A stretch of 64,000 nt of DNA, taken from the NCBI GenBank assembly GCA_033398695.1, contig CM065802.1, positions 149,592,096 through 149,656,095 of the forward strand, written 5' to 3'. The position numbers were made by a program, and so were the translations under genes. This DNA is from Orobanche coerulescens. Taxonomy: Eukaryota; Streptophyta; Magnoliopsida; Lamiales; Orobanchaceae. The notes beneath the pieces are model-generated. The model did not search any database and was not told where the DNA came from. It saw only the letters and a list, made by a program, of their open reading frames with translations. How positions within the stretch are numbered: the first letter of the stretch is position 1; every line of letters starts with the position of its first letter. Shown one piece after another: positions 53,769 through 63,120 of the stretch.

Positions 53769-54221
53769 ATGCGCATGAAGCCCCATATACGTGAGAGTAT
53801 GGCTCTGCTCATGTGTACCACTCTGAAGGAATATCAGGACCGAGCTTTAGCCATTGAGATGGCCGTTTCTGTGTCGGAATCTGGTTCAGATAGTAAGAGG
53901 CAGAAGACCTCGAGTAACTTTGCAAGAGGCCCGAGAAGTGAGATCCGTGAGCCTGTTGCTTCGCATTTTCCTTCTGGGAGCACTCCTCATTCGGTTGACC
54001 AGTCTAAGAACCTTACTCTAGAGGCGAGTAAGACGATCGGTGTGAAGACCTGCTTCAACTGCAGTCGTGTGGGCCATGCGAGACAGAATTGTCGTTCGCC
54101 ACCGGTTAATTATTTCAAGTGCGGCCAATTGGGGCACCAAGCGGTGCATTGTGAGACCGTTGCAAAGATGTTCAGGAATCGGGTTTTTGTTCCTACTCGG
54201 GGAGGCAGTGGTGTCCAGTGA
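53769..54221 (+). CDS. Element L shortened gag with two zinc knuckles
   Basis: An intact 150-codon frame. It begins M-R-M-K-P, which aligns with an internal position of G's gag, so the N-terminal gag core is absent. It then has a Ser/Lys-rich linker and two CCHC motifs: C-F-N-C-S-R-V-G-H-A-R-Q-N-C at about 54051-54092, complete, and F-K-C-G-Q-L-G-H-Q-A-V-H-C, whose first Cys is Phe. Such a protein could bind RNA but lacks the particle-forming part. It may have survived by chance. Confidence 0.65.
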   Translation: MRMKPHIRESMALLMCTTLKEYQDRALAIEMAVSVSESGSDSKRQKTSSNFARGPRSEIREPVASHFPSGSTPHSVDQSKNLTLEASKTIGVKTCFNCSRVGHARQNCRSPPVNYFKCGQLGHQAVHCETVAKMFRNRVFVPTRGGSGVQ

Positions 54222-54787
54222 TGTAGTTGTGTGTCGTACTTTGTGCTGTAGATCGTGTAGAGATTGATACTTGTTGCGCGAACTTGTTGGTTTTGTTTGT
54301 ATTCTACCCTGATGTTTTATTTTAAGTTTCGGGATGAAACTTATTTTTAGTAAGATAGAATGTAATATCCGGTATCCTCATTTTCCGTTATCTTGAATTG
54401 CTTGTGTTTTGACGTCGGATATTTTCTTGTTGATGAGAATCGGAGTGATTTCTATCGTGATACTCTATTTGTTTCTATTGCATAGCCGTTTTAGTCGGGT
54501 GCGACTTGTTGTCGCGTGCGTTTCTTTGATTAAATGTGTGCATGTGATGAGGTATGTGATGTGTCATTAATTGCTCGTTATTGTTTTGAATCATTGCCGG
54601 TGGCGTTGTGTTGGTCATTGTGGAGCGTGTGTTCACGCTGTATATTTCTTTGCGTTGCTGGTAATATTTCGCCGTTGGGCGTAAGTTACGCATTTCTTGT
54701 TTATCTCGTTGAGTTTTCCTGGCGGTATATTGCTTCTCCCTACTTGTTTTATGTTTCGGGACGAAACTTCTTTTAAGGAGGGTAGAA
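54222..54787 (+). other. Element L 3' region with two successive LTR-start junctions
   Basis: A TTTCGGGATGAAACTT block and a tract GTAAGATAGAA lead to TGTAATATCCGG at 54361. After 427 bp a second TTTCGGGACGAAACTTC block and tract TTTTAAGGAGGGTAGAA lead to TGTAATATCCGC at 54788. The first junction opens an LTR that is never completed. This points to a recombination or partial duplication between related elements. Confidence 0.75.
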
Positions 54788-55635
54788 TGTAATATCCGCA
54801 ATTTTGGATTTCGGTAATTTTCTTTTTTCGGCAGGAGTCCATTTTGACGACTCTCTCATGACCGTTTCGTCATTTTGAGAGTATTTAATTCTGCACTTTT
54901 TGACTTCCAAGTTCGTTTCGGTATCGTTTTGTTGAGTTTCGTGTTCTTAAGCGACTTTTCCGTACTTGAGTTCGATTCGTACGAATCTCGTCCGAAACTG
55001 TTGTTTCGAGTTTCTTGTAAGTTCATTTAATGTTATTATTCATGTTGCAAGCTTTGGCTTGGTGTTTCGATCGTGTACCGTGTGTTTCGGACGTTTTGGG
55101 CCTTTTTTATAATTTCCCAAAGTTTGGGGTAATTACTTTCCGTTGTCGAATTTCGAGCCTTCTGGTGTCGGAATCGTGTGTTCTCTTAGTGCTCGAATTC
55201 GTCTTTGCGAGTACTTCGTAACCGTATCTTCGATTCGTATTCAGGTTCGGGTTTCGGGGTCGTCCGGGCCGTCGGAGTTGGCCCCGGCCGAGTCATGGCC
55301 GGGCATCTTGGGGCCAGGCCACACCTGGCCGAGTTACGGCCGCAAGGGGCCGACAGTAACGGCCGTAAGGCCTGTTACGTACGTAAGCCCCTGGCCGGTT
55401 ACATACGCAACAGGGTCGGTAGTTTTGGGCAGGGAGTTCGGCCATGGCGGGTTACGACCGTAAGCTATGGCCGATTACGTACGTAAGGCGGCCGGCAGGC
55501 AGCCTATTTAAGACCCAGCAGACGGGTTTTTCATCATTTTTCTCACCCATTTCATCCTATTCTATGGCTGGAGCTTAGTTAATCATGGAGGCATGTTGTT
55601 ATACAATGAATCCATGAAGTTTTGAGGTTCATATC
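54788..55635 (+). repeat. Element L 3' LTR, cut by element M
   Basis: It starts TGTAATATCCGCAATTTTGG. U3 is collinear with G's (TTTGGGCC...TTTGTAATTTCC, TACTTCGTAACC, GTCGTCCGGG). The palindrome array is at 55334-55486 and a TATA-like CTATTTAAG at 55504. It stops at 55635 with GGTTCATATC before M's TGTTGTGCGG; the rest should lie beyond the window. Confidence 0.85.
55334..55486. promoter_or_regulatory. Palindrome array in element L 3' LTR, mixed motifs
   Basis: Copies start at 55334 (TTACGGCCGCAA), 55357 (TAACGGCCGTAA), 55375 (TTACGTACGTAA), 55399 (TTACATACGCAA), 55452 (TTACGACCGTAA) and 55475 (TTACGTACGTAA). Doublet steps are 23, 24 and 23 bp, and the last two doublets lie 76-77 bp apart. 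The array ends 18 bp before the TATA-like box on the plus strand. Confidence 0.82.
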
Positions 55636-56737
55636 TGTTGTGCGGTGATTTGTACGCCTCGGTGGCGATCGATAACAAGGCCGAGCGACTGAGTCCACAA
55701 CCAATCAATCTATGGCGAACTCGCCTAAACGAAGAACACAGTCCACCTTCAAGTATCTAGCGATCGAATCTCAAGGCGATCGCCTTTGTCACCTAGCGAC
55801 CGACTCTGGTGCCAAACCTAGGACGATCGTCTTGTGCCACGAACAAGACCATCGTCCGTAAAAGTCTACGAAGACTGGATCTCAAAGCAGCGCCCATGTG
55901 CAGATCCGCGAAAGGCACCGCATAACATGGATCGTTGACCACAGCCTGTCACCACCTTATCACCTACCGACAAACTCGCCGAAAGGTACAAGGTGGGACC
56001 GCCCGTGACAGCGACTCAGACGCGTGCAGACTTCTCATTGGACCGCACAGCTGGCTGCCAGCAACTCCTGTAGACTTTAAGGAGACCAACCCATGTGCTA
56101 AAAGACGATCGCACGCTTATTATAATACAGCAGAGGCGATCGCTCGGCATCTCCTAGTCCTATAAATATAGAACTTCCAGCAACTGGAAAAAGGTTGGCA
56201 ATTCGTTCTCCTCTCAGTTCAGAGAAAACGCTCAAATACATACACTCTTCCAGGCTCTCGGCTTCCTCGTCTTGAATCTACCTCAGGATTTCTCTCTCAG
56301 CACCTCTCATCCAGAAGAAGGTCGGCAGAGGCATGAACTCCTTGTAGTACAGATTCAACGAGACTCACAAGCCCAGGAGCTCAAACATACAGCTAAAACA
56401 CACCGTGAGAGACTGTCGATTTCTCACGGTCGTCACAGCTCATCAACGTTGTTACAAGAACTCACAGAGCATCATATCTGGTTCTTCCGGCAATCTTCAC
56501 GCTCAATAGCTAAGATAACTAGGGTCTTTACACACATTGTAACTGTACTCTAACATTAATAGTTGTACTCCAAAGTATTTGTATTAATAATATCTCGCGA
56601 GAGCATTCAAGCCCGGGACTAACAACCCCGGCAAATATTGTGTTATTTACTTTCTCTACGAAAGTGCTCTCGCACTTTGTTTGCTGTCCATCCATTCCAG
56701 CAATATCTATCTGCGGATAATATTTTGGGTAGCAACA
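55636..56737 (+). repeat. Element M 5' LTR (1,102 bp)
   Basis: It starts TGTTGTGCGG and ends AGCAACA, two bases before the primer site. The TATA box CTATAAATATA is at 56160-56170. The palindromic GCGATCG(C) motif occurs repeatedly (for example 55664, 55760, 55776, 56134). The left flank is ATATC; the matching copy would be outside the window. Confidence 0.9.
56160..56170 (+). promoter_or_regulatory. TATA box of element M LTR
   Basis: CTATAAATATA, repeated as CTATAAATAGA at 63720-63730 in the 3' LTR. It is preceded by a GCGATCGCTCGG motif 20-30 bp upstream in both LTRs. Confidence 0.7.
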
Positions 56738-56739
56738 AT

Positions 56740-56756
56740 TGGCGCTAGAAGAAGGG
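56740..56756 (+). other. Element M primer binding site
   Basis: TGGCGCTAGAAGAAGGG follows the 5' LTR end by two bases. It is unlike the iMet site of the other elements and resembles the TGGCGC-type sites common in Tat elements. Confidence 0.7.
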
Positions 56757-56864
56757 CATCTTAATCTTCATTTTTATTCCTACCGTCCCGAAGAACACTC
56801 ACTGTTCTTGGGGCATATACTTGAAGTGACACTCACTGCGCTTCAAATAAAAGCCTTCAGAATC

Positions 56865-58403
56865 ATGACGTCCGCCACCACATCGAAGAGTGCCGCTCTC
56901 CGAACCGCCGGACACCATATCCCGGCTCGATCCGAGCCCCAGCCGACGGCAGATGGAAGCCGTGGCAACGCGAGACTCTCGATCCCGCACCTGAGGGGTG
57001 GCCCCAGCCTCTCACTCGACCAGTTCCAAACTGCGGAACAGATCGAGGAGGCTATGGCCATCCTAAAGGAGCGACGGAGATCATGCGCGGTGCCCGCAAT
57101 AACTCCCTCGGCCATCCGCCGCGTGGGCAAACGAAAGTTCAAAGGGTTACTGGACGAGCGATCGTCAGAATGCCCCCAATTCGCGAGAAAAGGCTCTCGC
57201 ACGGACAGACGGTTCCGTATTCAGTCACTTAGGAAGCGACCCATCATGGCAACCAGGGCATTCTGGCCCCAACCTCGAGACAGTAGAATCCGAGTCACTC
57301 ACCAGGAGTTCGGCATACCCAACTCCCAACCGAACACAAGTCAACCGTTTGGCTCCCACTCCGAACGCCAGGGGTTCAGTACTTGATCGCCTCGGCTCCC
57401 GCTCCGAGCGCCTATCTGCGAGCAGCCAGGCCGCGGCGATGGCCGCTATGCAATGCCAGCTCGATGATATGAAAGCACTCTTGGATACTGGGGCAAGCAC
57501 CAGTAGAAAGATCATCGGACCGACCGAGCCACTCGCGGTCCACATCGAGCTTGCCCCGGTACAACCAAGGATCGCTCCTCCCAAAACACCTCTGTACGAA
57601 GGGAGATCGGACCCCAAGACCCACCTAAGCAAATTCCGGATATACATGACTGGGTGTGGGGTATCAGATCAACCAAATGCCGAATCTTCCCGTTAACATT
57701 GGGTGAGCTGGCCCATAGGTGGTACATCTCACTACCACCGTGATCGATCATCTCCTTTGAGAAACTGGCGAGTGACTTCACGTCATACTTCGTCGCCAAG
57801 GTCGCCAGACCAGAAGGCCCACACCGCGTGATGAAAATTAGGCAGGGGGAAGACGAATCCGATGCGGATTACATCGACCGGGTGGATGAAATAGTCCTCA
57901 CCGGTGAGCCCATCAGCGACGAGCTCGCCCTCTACTTGGTCCTGGGGGGATTCTACGGTCATTCGCCCATGTTTAGACATATCACCAAAGACATCCCCCC
58001 GACCTACGCGATCTTCCGCGCTAAGGCCACCGACTTTCTGGCCAGGCAGAGGTTGCTCACCCTCCGCCTAGGCGAGGAAACGCCACCTCCTGTCCTGAAA
58101 ACGGCGATCGCCAAAACCAAAAAGACGGTCGCCAAGACATCTGGCGACCATAAGTCCTTCGAGGATGTGGAAGCCCATGTCCTCCACAAGTTCAACCGAA
58201 CTCCGGCCCACATTTTCTACGCCATCAAGGGGCGCGAACCGCTAAACAAGCCGAAGGTGATAAGGGACCACGGTCATCTGGACCACAATCAATATTGTGC
58301 CTACCACAAGAGTCCCGGCCACAACACCAACCAATGCCGCGACCTCCTCAGACAACTCTGGAGATTATTCGAAGAAGGCAAGTTGGACAGCTTATTGGCT
58401 TAG
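56865..58403 (+). pseudogene. Element M gag, split by frameshifts
   Basis: The ATG at 56865 opens a basic N-terminal region to 57386. The frame shifts to 57349-57696 (R-S-D-P-K-T-H-L), then to another frame at 57680-57830 (A-H-R-W-Y, S-I-I-S-F-E-K-L-A-S-D-F), and 57828-58403 continues with D-E-S-D-A-D-Y-I-D-R-V-D-E. This is the retrotransposon gag core of Tat-type elements. It ends with Y-C-A-Y-H-K-S-P-G-H-N-T-N-Q-C, the modified zinc knuckle (C-x2-H form) of that lineage. A stop near 57740 also interrupts it. No protease follows. Confidence 0.8.
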
Positions 58404-58562
58404 CCGGAGCCCCACCAATCTCCCAACACGGTCGCCCGAGTCGAATGCGAATAGGCCGGAAAGCTCATACGAGCCGACCCCTCGATCAATCTCGACGACC
58501 GTATCTACATGCTTCAATCAAGAGAAGGGAACTTCGGAAGTCTCTCCCCAATTTCTCGCCTC

Positions 58563-59370
58563 ATCAAATCAAAGGCTACTGCTTGAGCAAACGCTTCAAA
58601 AAAGAGGATGACTCGCTCGACCTCTAAAGTTTGTCATCGAAATGATGGACCTAGGCAACGATCGCCTCCCCTAGCACAATGTATACTGTCGAGGATCGTC
58701 ATCTTACATGATGGTTCGAGGTAGAAGAGTGCCGCCATGGTCGCGAAAATCGATTAAACTGATGATCCGTCCATGCAAGGTTCCTTTGGGCTCCGATCGC
58801 TCGCCCTTCATTTAAATACGAGGCGGGCATATCCGAAGGACTCTCCAAAACAAATCAAAGGATTACTCGCTCGCCCTCTAAAGTTCGTCATCTACATGAA
58901 GAACCTAGGCAGGCGATCTCCTCCCCTTACACAACGTATACCGTCGAGGATCGTCATCTGAATTGATGGTTCGAGGTAGAAGAGTGTCGCCATGGTCATG
59001 GAGGACGATGGAACCATTCTCTGTGCCCATGCAAGGTCCTTTTGGGCCACGATCGCCCGCCCTTCGTTTAAATACGAGGCCGGCGTAGTCTGAGGGCCCT
59101 CCAAAACTAATCTTTGGACACGTTCGCCTGGCCTCAAAGGTCCATCACTTAACGTGGTGGGTCCTTCTCGGACAATGCAACGCGTCCCTCCCCCCGTCTA
59201 AACGTATACCATTGAGGGTCACCATCTTAATGGCGGCCCGAGGTAGAAGAAGAGCTAACAAGCCACAGACATGGAGTTGATTAATCCTACGACGCCCCAC
59301 GCAAGGAATCTTCCAGACCAAGACCGCACGCCCTTCGTTTAAATACGAGGCGAGGCGCAGCCTTCGGAGG
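58563..59370. repeat. Three tandem units of about 256-266 bp in element M
   Basis: The phrase GAGGTAGAAGA recurs at about 58720, 58976 and 59240, and the phrase CGCCCTTC(A/G)TTTAAATACG at about 58803, 59060 and 59330. Steps are 256 and about 266 bp. Unit three is the most diverged. The region separates gag from the antisense gene, where pol would be expected. Tandem repeats in the hypervariable 3' region of Tat/Ogre elements are known sources of satellites. Confidence 0.85.
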
Positions 59371-59940
59371 ACCCTACCAATTAAGTGAGTTGCGAGAACT
59401 TAGCCATCAGACGGAATGTCGCTCGCGCATAAGACACGGTTGTGGAGGTCGGTCCATCGAACTCCGCGATCGTGCATGGCTCCTCAAGACCGAGATGGAC
59501 GGCCTTTCGAGGATTCGACAAAATTGAAGACCGCTCACTCAACGATTTATTTTCATCCCCTTACTTTCACTAGGTGAACAAAAACAAGGGGGAAGAGTGC
59601 AGAGCTATTTATACGACGATTGTCCCTATTCAATTACATACGGAGATCGACATTTTTCAGATGTTTGTGCAGCGATCGAATTTGTTGTAAAAGTTATCTA
59701 TATGAGTTTATCAATTCACTTGGAGCTACACACGCAACAATCTCTCCTCACACATTTGTACAAAGTCATGCAAAAGACTCAGAAAAGCAATCATTCAAGT
59801 AATAAAATCGGAGAAACAAACATTCATTTCATTACTTGAAATATCGGAGTACATAAACAATCGCCCGAAGGTCTAAGTACTACAAGAGAAAGCTACAAAA
59901 TTACAAGGCGAAAGAGCTAAAACAATAAGAACGAAAAGCC
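59371..59940. other. Element M spacer between repeats and antisense gene
   Basis: No domain is readable. At about 59585-59600 a purine tract AACAAGGGGGAAGAGTG resembles an internal polypurine tract, followed by CTATTTATACG. The right part should hold the 3' UTR of the antisense gene. Confidence 0.4.
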
Positions 59941-62204
59941 TCAGGCCCCTGCCTGGATTTCGCCTTCAACCTCCGGATCGGCCCGCGACCATTCGCCAGC
60001 TTCCGGAGTGACCTCCCCGTCCTCCGGAGCGTCAGGATGAACAAGGTTCACCGGAGTCGGATACCAGCTCAAGTCCACGCTGATTTCCGAGAGATCCAAG
60101 ATCGGCACGGAGAAAGCAGGATGGAGAGGATGCTCCAACGCATACGCCTTGAAGTTTTCAGCAAGAGGGCCGACCTCCAACCCTCCCTTCTTAGCAGCTC
60201 GGAGCTAGTCAGCGAACGCCATATAATAGGCAAACTCGCTGACGAACTCCATGTTAATAAAGGGATCGGTCTCGGTCGCCTCTATCTTCCCTTTCATCTC
60301 CGCCATCGCCTGTTGCGCACCTTGAAGCTCGGCCTCCCTTGCAGCCGTCTCTCCTCTCGCCGCCGCCAGCTCTCTAGTCAGCCGAGCGACAGTCACCTTC
60401 AGTTGATCGGCCTCCTTCTCAGCGGCCGCGTGCAACCGTCGGGCATCTGTCATCTGGTCCCGATATCGGTTGACCGTCGCCCGAGCTCGCTCATAATTCT
60501 CTCTCATCAGCTCAGGATCATGACTCGCCCGTTTAGCTGCATCCAAGGAGTCCTTCTCCATAGCCACTATCCTATCGGCAAACTCGGCATTCTCTTTCCG
60601 AGCAGCCTCGAGGTCCGCCTGTAGACGAGTAGTAGAAGGACGCCCCTCGAATTCTTTCACAGCCTCGGTAGCCATCGTCGCCGCTGAAGAGAAAGAGCGA
60701 AAGCAGCCTGCATTGTATTCCCAGATCGCTGGCGAGAGATCACATCTAAGTCCGTCGTCCATGCCTTCGGCAAAGCGGAAACGGCCCGGTTGACGTACAG
60801 TGGGACATCGCAGGCTGCGCGAGGAGATCGGCTCGCGAGGAAATCCAGTACCATCGGCGGGCAAGATGGGTTAGTGCTACGGATCCTGCACCAAACAACA
60901 AAGAGTTAGCACATCTCCCACGCAAGTGACGAAATTCAACAAACAAACAAAGTCTACCTCTCGGCTCTCTCGGGGTCGCGACCAAAGTATGGCTTCCCGC
61001 GAGGGGTCTCAGCCTCAGCGATCGCCATCTCTTGCAAGAATGCCGCAGAGGGCGTAGACTCATCCACCGGAGGGACCGCGGTGATCGGAGGCGCGGCGAT
61101 CGGCACATCACCGGCAGGGGCAGAAACCTAGGGTTCCCCCGACCTCTGCCGCCTGTGGTTCGTCCGGAGCCCCTCCTCCCGAGGTTCCTCCTCCGCTATG
61201 ATCGGCTTAGGCCTCACCTCCGGAATGAGAGGTAACGCCACCGGAGGAACCGGAGAAGACTTCTTCTGGCGAAGACGGCTCAGAACTCCGGGGTTCTGCA
61301 TGGCTATCTCCGCTAGAGGCTCCAAGAAACGAGGAAAGCGAATTTCTTCAATAAAGAACGATCAAACGATAGTTAGACATATTCCTCCAACAAGACGATC
61401 ACCCAACAAATGGAGATCGTAGAGGGTCATACCTGGGACCGAAAGATGTCTCAGGAAACGGAATAGCCAAGCAGACAGCCAACGACTCTCCTTGTTAATC
61501 CAGTGAGCATCTAAGTCGTCGTCCGACAGACTATGTATCTGCTCCCAGACGACTAGAAAATTGAAAGGTATCTCTTCGATCGCTGGAATATGGGAACCTG
61601 AAAAAACGAAACCAAATTAGATCAGTTCATAACACATCCGAATAAAGGGAGAGTCAAAACCCTTACTTGGATTCCTCTCCCGGAAGCCTGTGGGAATGCC
61701 CAGCTCGCCCATAGAATTGTCACTCGCTGAGGACTTCCAGGCATCAGCGACCCAGAACCACTTCACCGGGTCGCCCCGCACCTTGTTCGGGACTCCGAGG
61801 ATCACCCGACCGGATCGGCCTTGAATATTATAGCCTCCGACCGACCCTTTCTGAGCCGTCATCTTGAACAGGTGGTTCATCTCTAACGGCGAAGGAAGGC
61901 GGTATAGTCGGTGACCGCCGAACAAGGTGAGAGTGCAAATGATCTGGAGCCAGGCATTCGGCGTCAACTGTAGCGGCGCCACATTCCAAGCCGCCAGCAA
62001 ATGGGAGACAGAAAAAGATAGAGGGAACCGTAGCCCAGCCTCCATGATTGCTTCATTCACGGCGACCATACCCTCCGGGGGTTGGTTGGCTCTTTCATTC
62101 TCTGCCGGCGCGAAAAGATCCACATCTGAAGGGACATGATACCTCGTCCTCCAAACGGCCAGGTCCTTCCTGGTGCCGAGCTCCTTATCTGGCCAAGGGA
62201 CCAT
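59941..62204 (-). pseudogene. Element M antisense gene: gypsy-type transposon domain and coiled coil, spliced
   Basis: Reading down from an ATG at 62204, exon 1 (to 61667) holds W-R-T-R-Y-H-V-P-S-D and then A-G-L-R-F-P-L-S and L-T-P-N-A-W, the hallmark of the 'putative gypsy type transposon' domain (Pfam PF04195, from memory). Likely GT-AG introns are 61598-61666 (69 bp), 61346-61432 (87 bp) and 60886-60957 (72 bp); joining across the first two keeps the frame. Later exons have a Pro-rich linker and a coiled coil of about 150 residues (60205-60660: A-A-R-K-E-N-A-E-F, E-K-E-A-D-Q-L). The end is at 59941. Defects: stops near 61130 and 60208, and a shift near 60690. Function is unknown; antisense genes of this kind occur in Tat elements. 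Confidence 0.75.
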
Positions 62205-62640
62205 AGAGATCGCTGCGCAGCCCAAAACAGCGATCGCTTAGCAGGTTGATATGGGTGAGCGATCGAGTAATCCCGATAATCGAACTTAGGAGACGGACCG
62301 GCCAACCTCTCCATGATTTCAGCGAAGGCCAAATAGGCCTGGCCAAAGGCACTATGCTACTCCCAGTAGGCCCTCACCGCCGAATCTCTCTCCACCTGCG
62401 AGTGTCTTTGCTCAACCGCCGCCTCCCTAGCGACGTCGGCCTCATTAAATAGCGCCTCGACTTCTGCGGGATCAATACCGGCGTGGATAGCTTCGGCGGC
62501 CGTCTCCAGATGGAATCCTGCAAAGGGTCCTTCCTGGACATTGGAAGCCCAAGCGGCGAATGTGGTGCCCTTTCCGTGCGAAGAAGATGTTCCAGATATT
62601 CTCGAAACAAGAAGAGGAGAAATGGAGTGTTTTCTTACAA
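62205..62640 (-). other. Element M antisense gene, upstream region with extra open segments
   Basis: Between the TATA box and the ATG at 62204 the minus strand has frames reading F-N-E-A-D-V-A-R-E-A-A (near 62400-62450) and A-F-A-E-I-M-E-R-L-A-G (near 62290-62330). They are Ala/Glu-rich like the coiled coil but are separated by a stop. They may be an older first exon or a duplicated tail piece. I cannot decide. Confidence 0.35.
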
Positions 62641-62750
62641 AGGATTAAGTTGATCGACGATCGGCAATCAGATCCTCAGAAAAAGTCTTCAGCAAAATCC
62701 TTCTTTCTCCGGTAAAAGCGCATAAGGGTCTTAAAACTGCAACGCAGCGC

Positions 62751-62760
62751 CTTTTTATAG
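62751..62760 (-). promoter_or_regulatory. TATA box of the element M antisense gene
   Basis: On the minus strand CTATAAAAAG is followed by GCGCTGCGTTGCAG and a leader. It lies inside the element, about 360 bp before the 3' LTR and directed away from it, so the antisense gene has its own promoter. Confidence 0.6.
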
Positions 62761-63101
62761 GAGATGGCAGGGACTTCTATGCAATTAAGGAGAATCTCAG
62801 GGGTTGGAGTGCAACCGTCGCAACAAATGACTCCCTTGAAACCCGCAACGTGTCGTTTCAAGGACACGTCTGACGAGGAGTTGCACCTAACCGTCGGTCT
62901 CCCCTAACAGTAACCCGACGCGTGTCTCAGAGACTTTTCCACAACCGCTGCCATTTCCCGCTCAGTTCAGCGACCAACTAGGTCGTCCAAATTCGGAATC
63001 AAACCGCTAAAAGACGATCGCCCATTCCATAAAATGCTGAGTCACTCGTCATAATTCAGCGATCGCCAACAGAACCACCTCACCCCACGTTTCCAACATC
63101 G
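62761..63101. other. Element M region between antisense promoter and polypurine tract
   Basis: GC-richer noncoding sequence. It contains GCGATCG-type motifs near 63017 and 63059, as in the LTR, and is in upstream position for the antisense gene. Confidence 0.4.
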
Positions 63102-63120
63102 AAGCGAGTAGGGGGGTAAT
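63102..63120 (+). other. Element M polypurine tract
   Basis: GAAGCGAGTAGGGGGGTAAT, immediately before the 3' LTR start TGTTGTGCGG at 63121. Confidence 0.75.

Larger units (their letters stand above)
51203..55635 (+). mobile_element. Element L: gypsy element without pol, plus strand
   Basis: A 5' LTR lacking its U3 start (51203-53388), a primer site, a shortened gag with two knuckles (53769-54221), then at once two successive purine-tract/LTR-start junctions (54361 and 54788) and the 3' LTR up to 55635, where element M cuts in. LTR U3 and gag are homologous to element G. There is no protease, RT or integrase, so L depends on others or is a deletion product. Confidence 0.8.

Noticed and set aside
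57466..57500. Protease-like motif A-L-L-D-T-G-A-S in element M
   Set aside because: It lies upstream of the gag core, in the N-terminal gag region, where no protease occurs; no other protease motif is near. Probably chance.
60037..60624. 195-codon plus-strand frame opposite the coiled coil of the antisense gene
   Set aside because: It is the complement of a GC-rich coiled-coil coding exon; composition explains the open frame.
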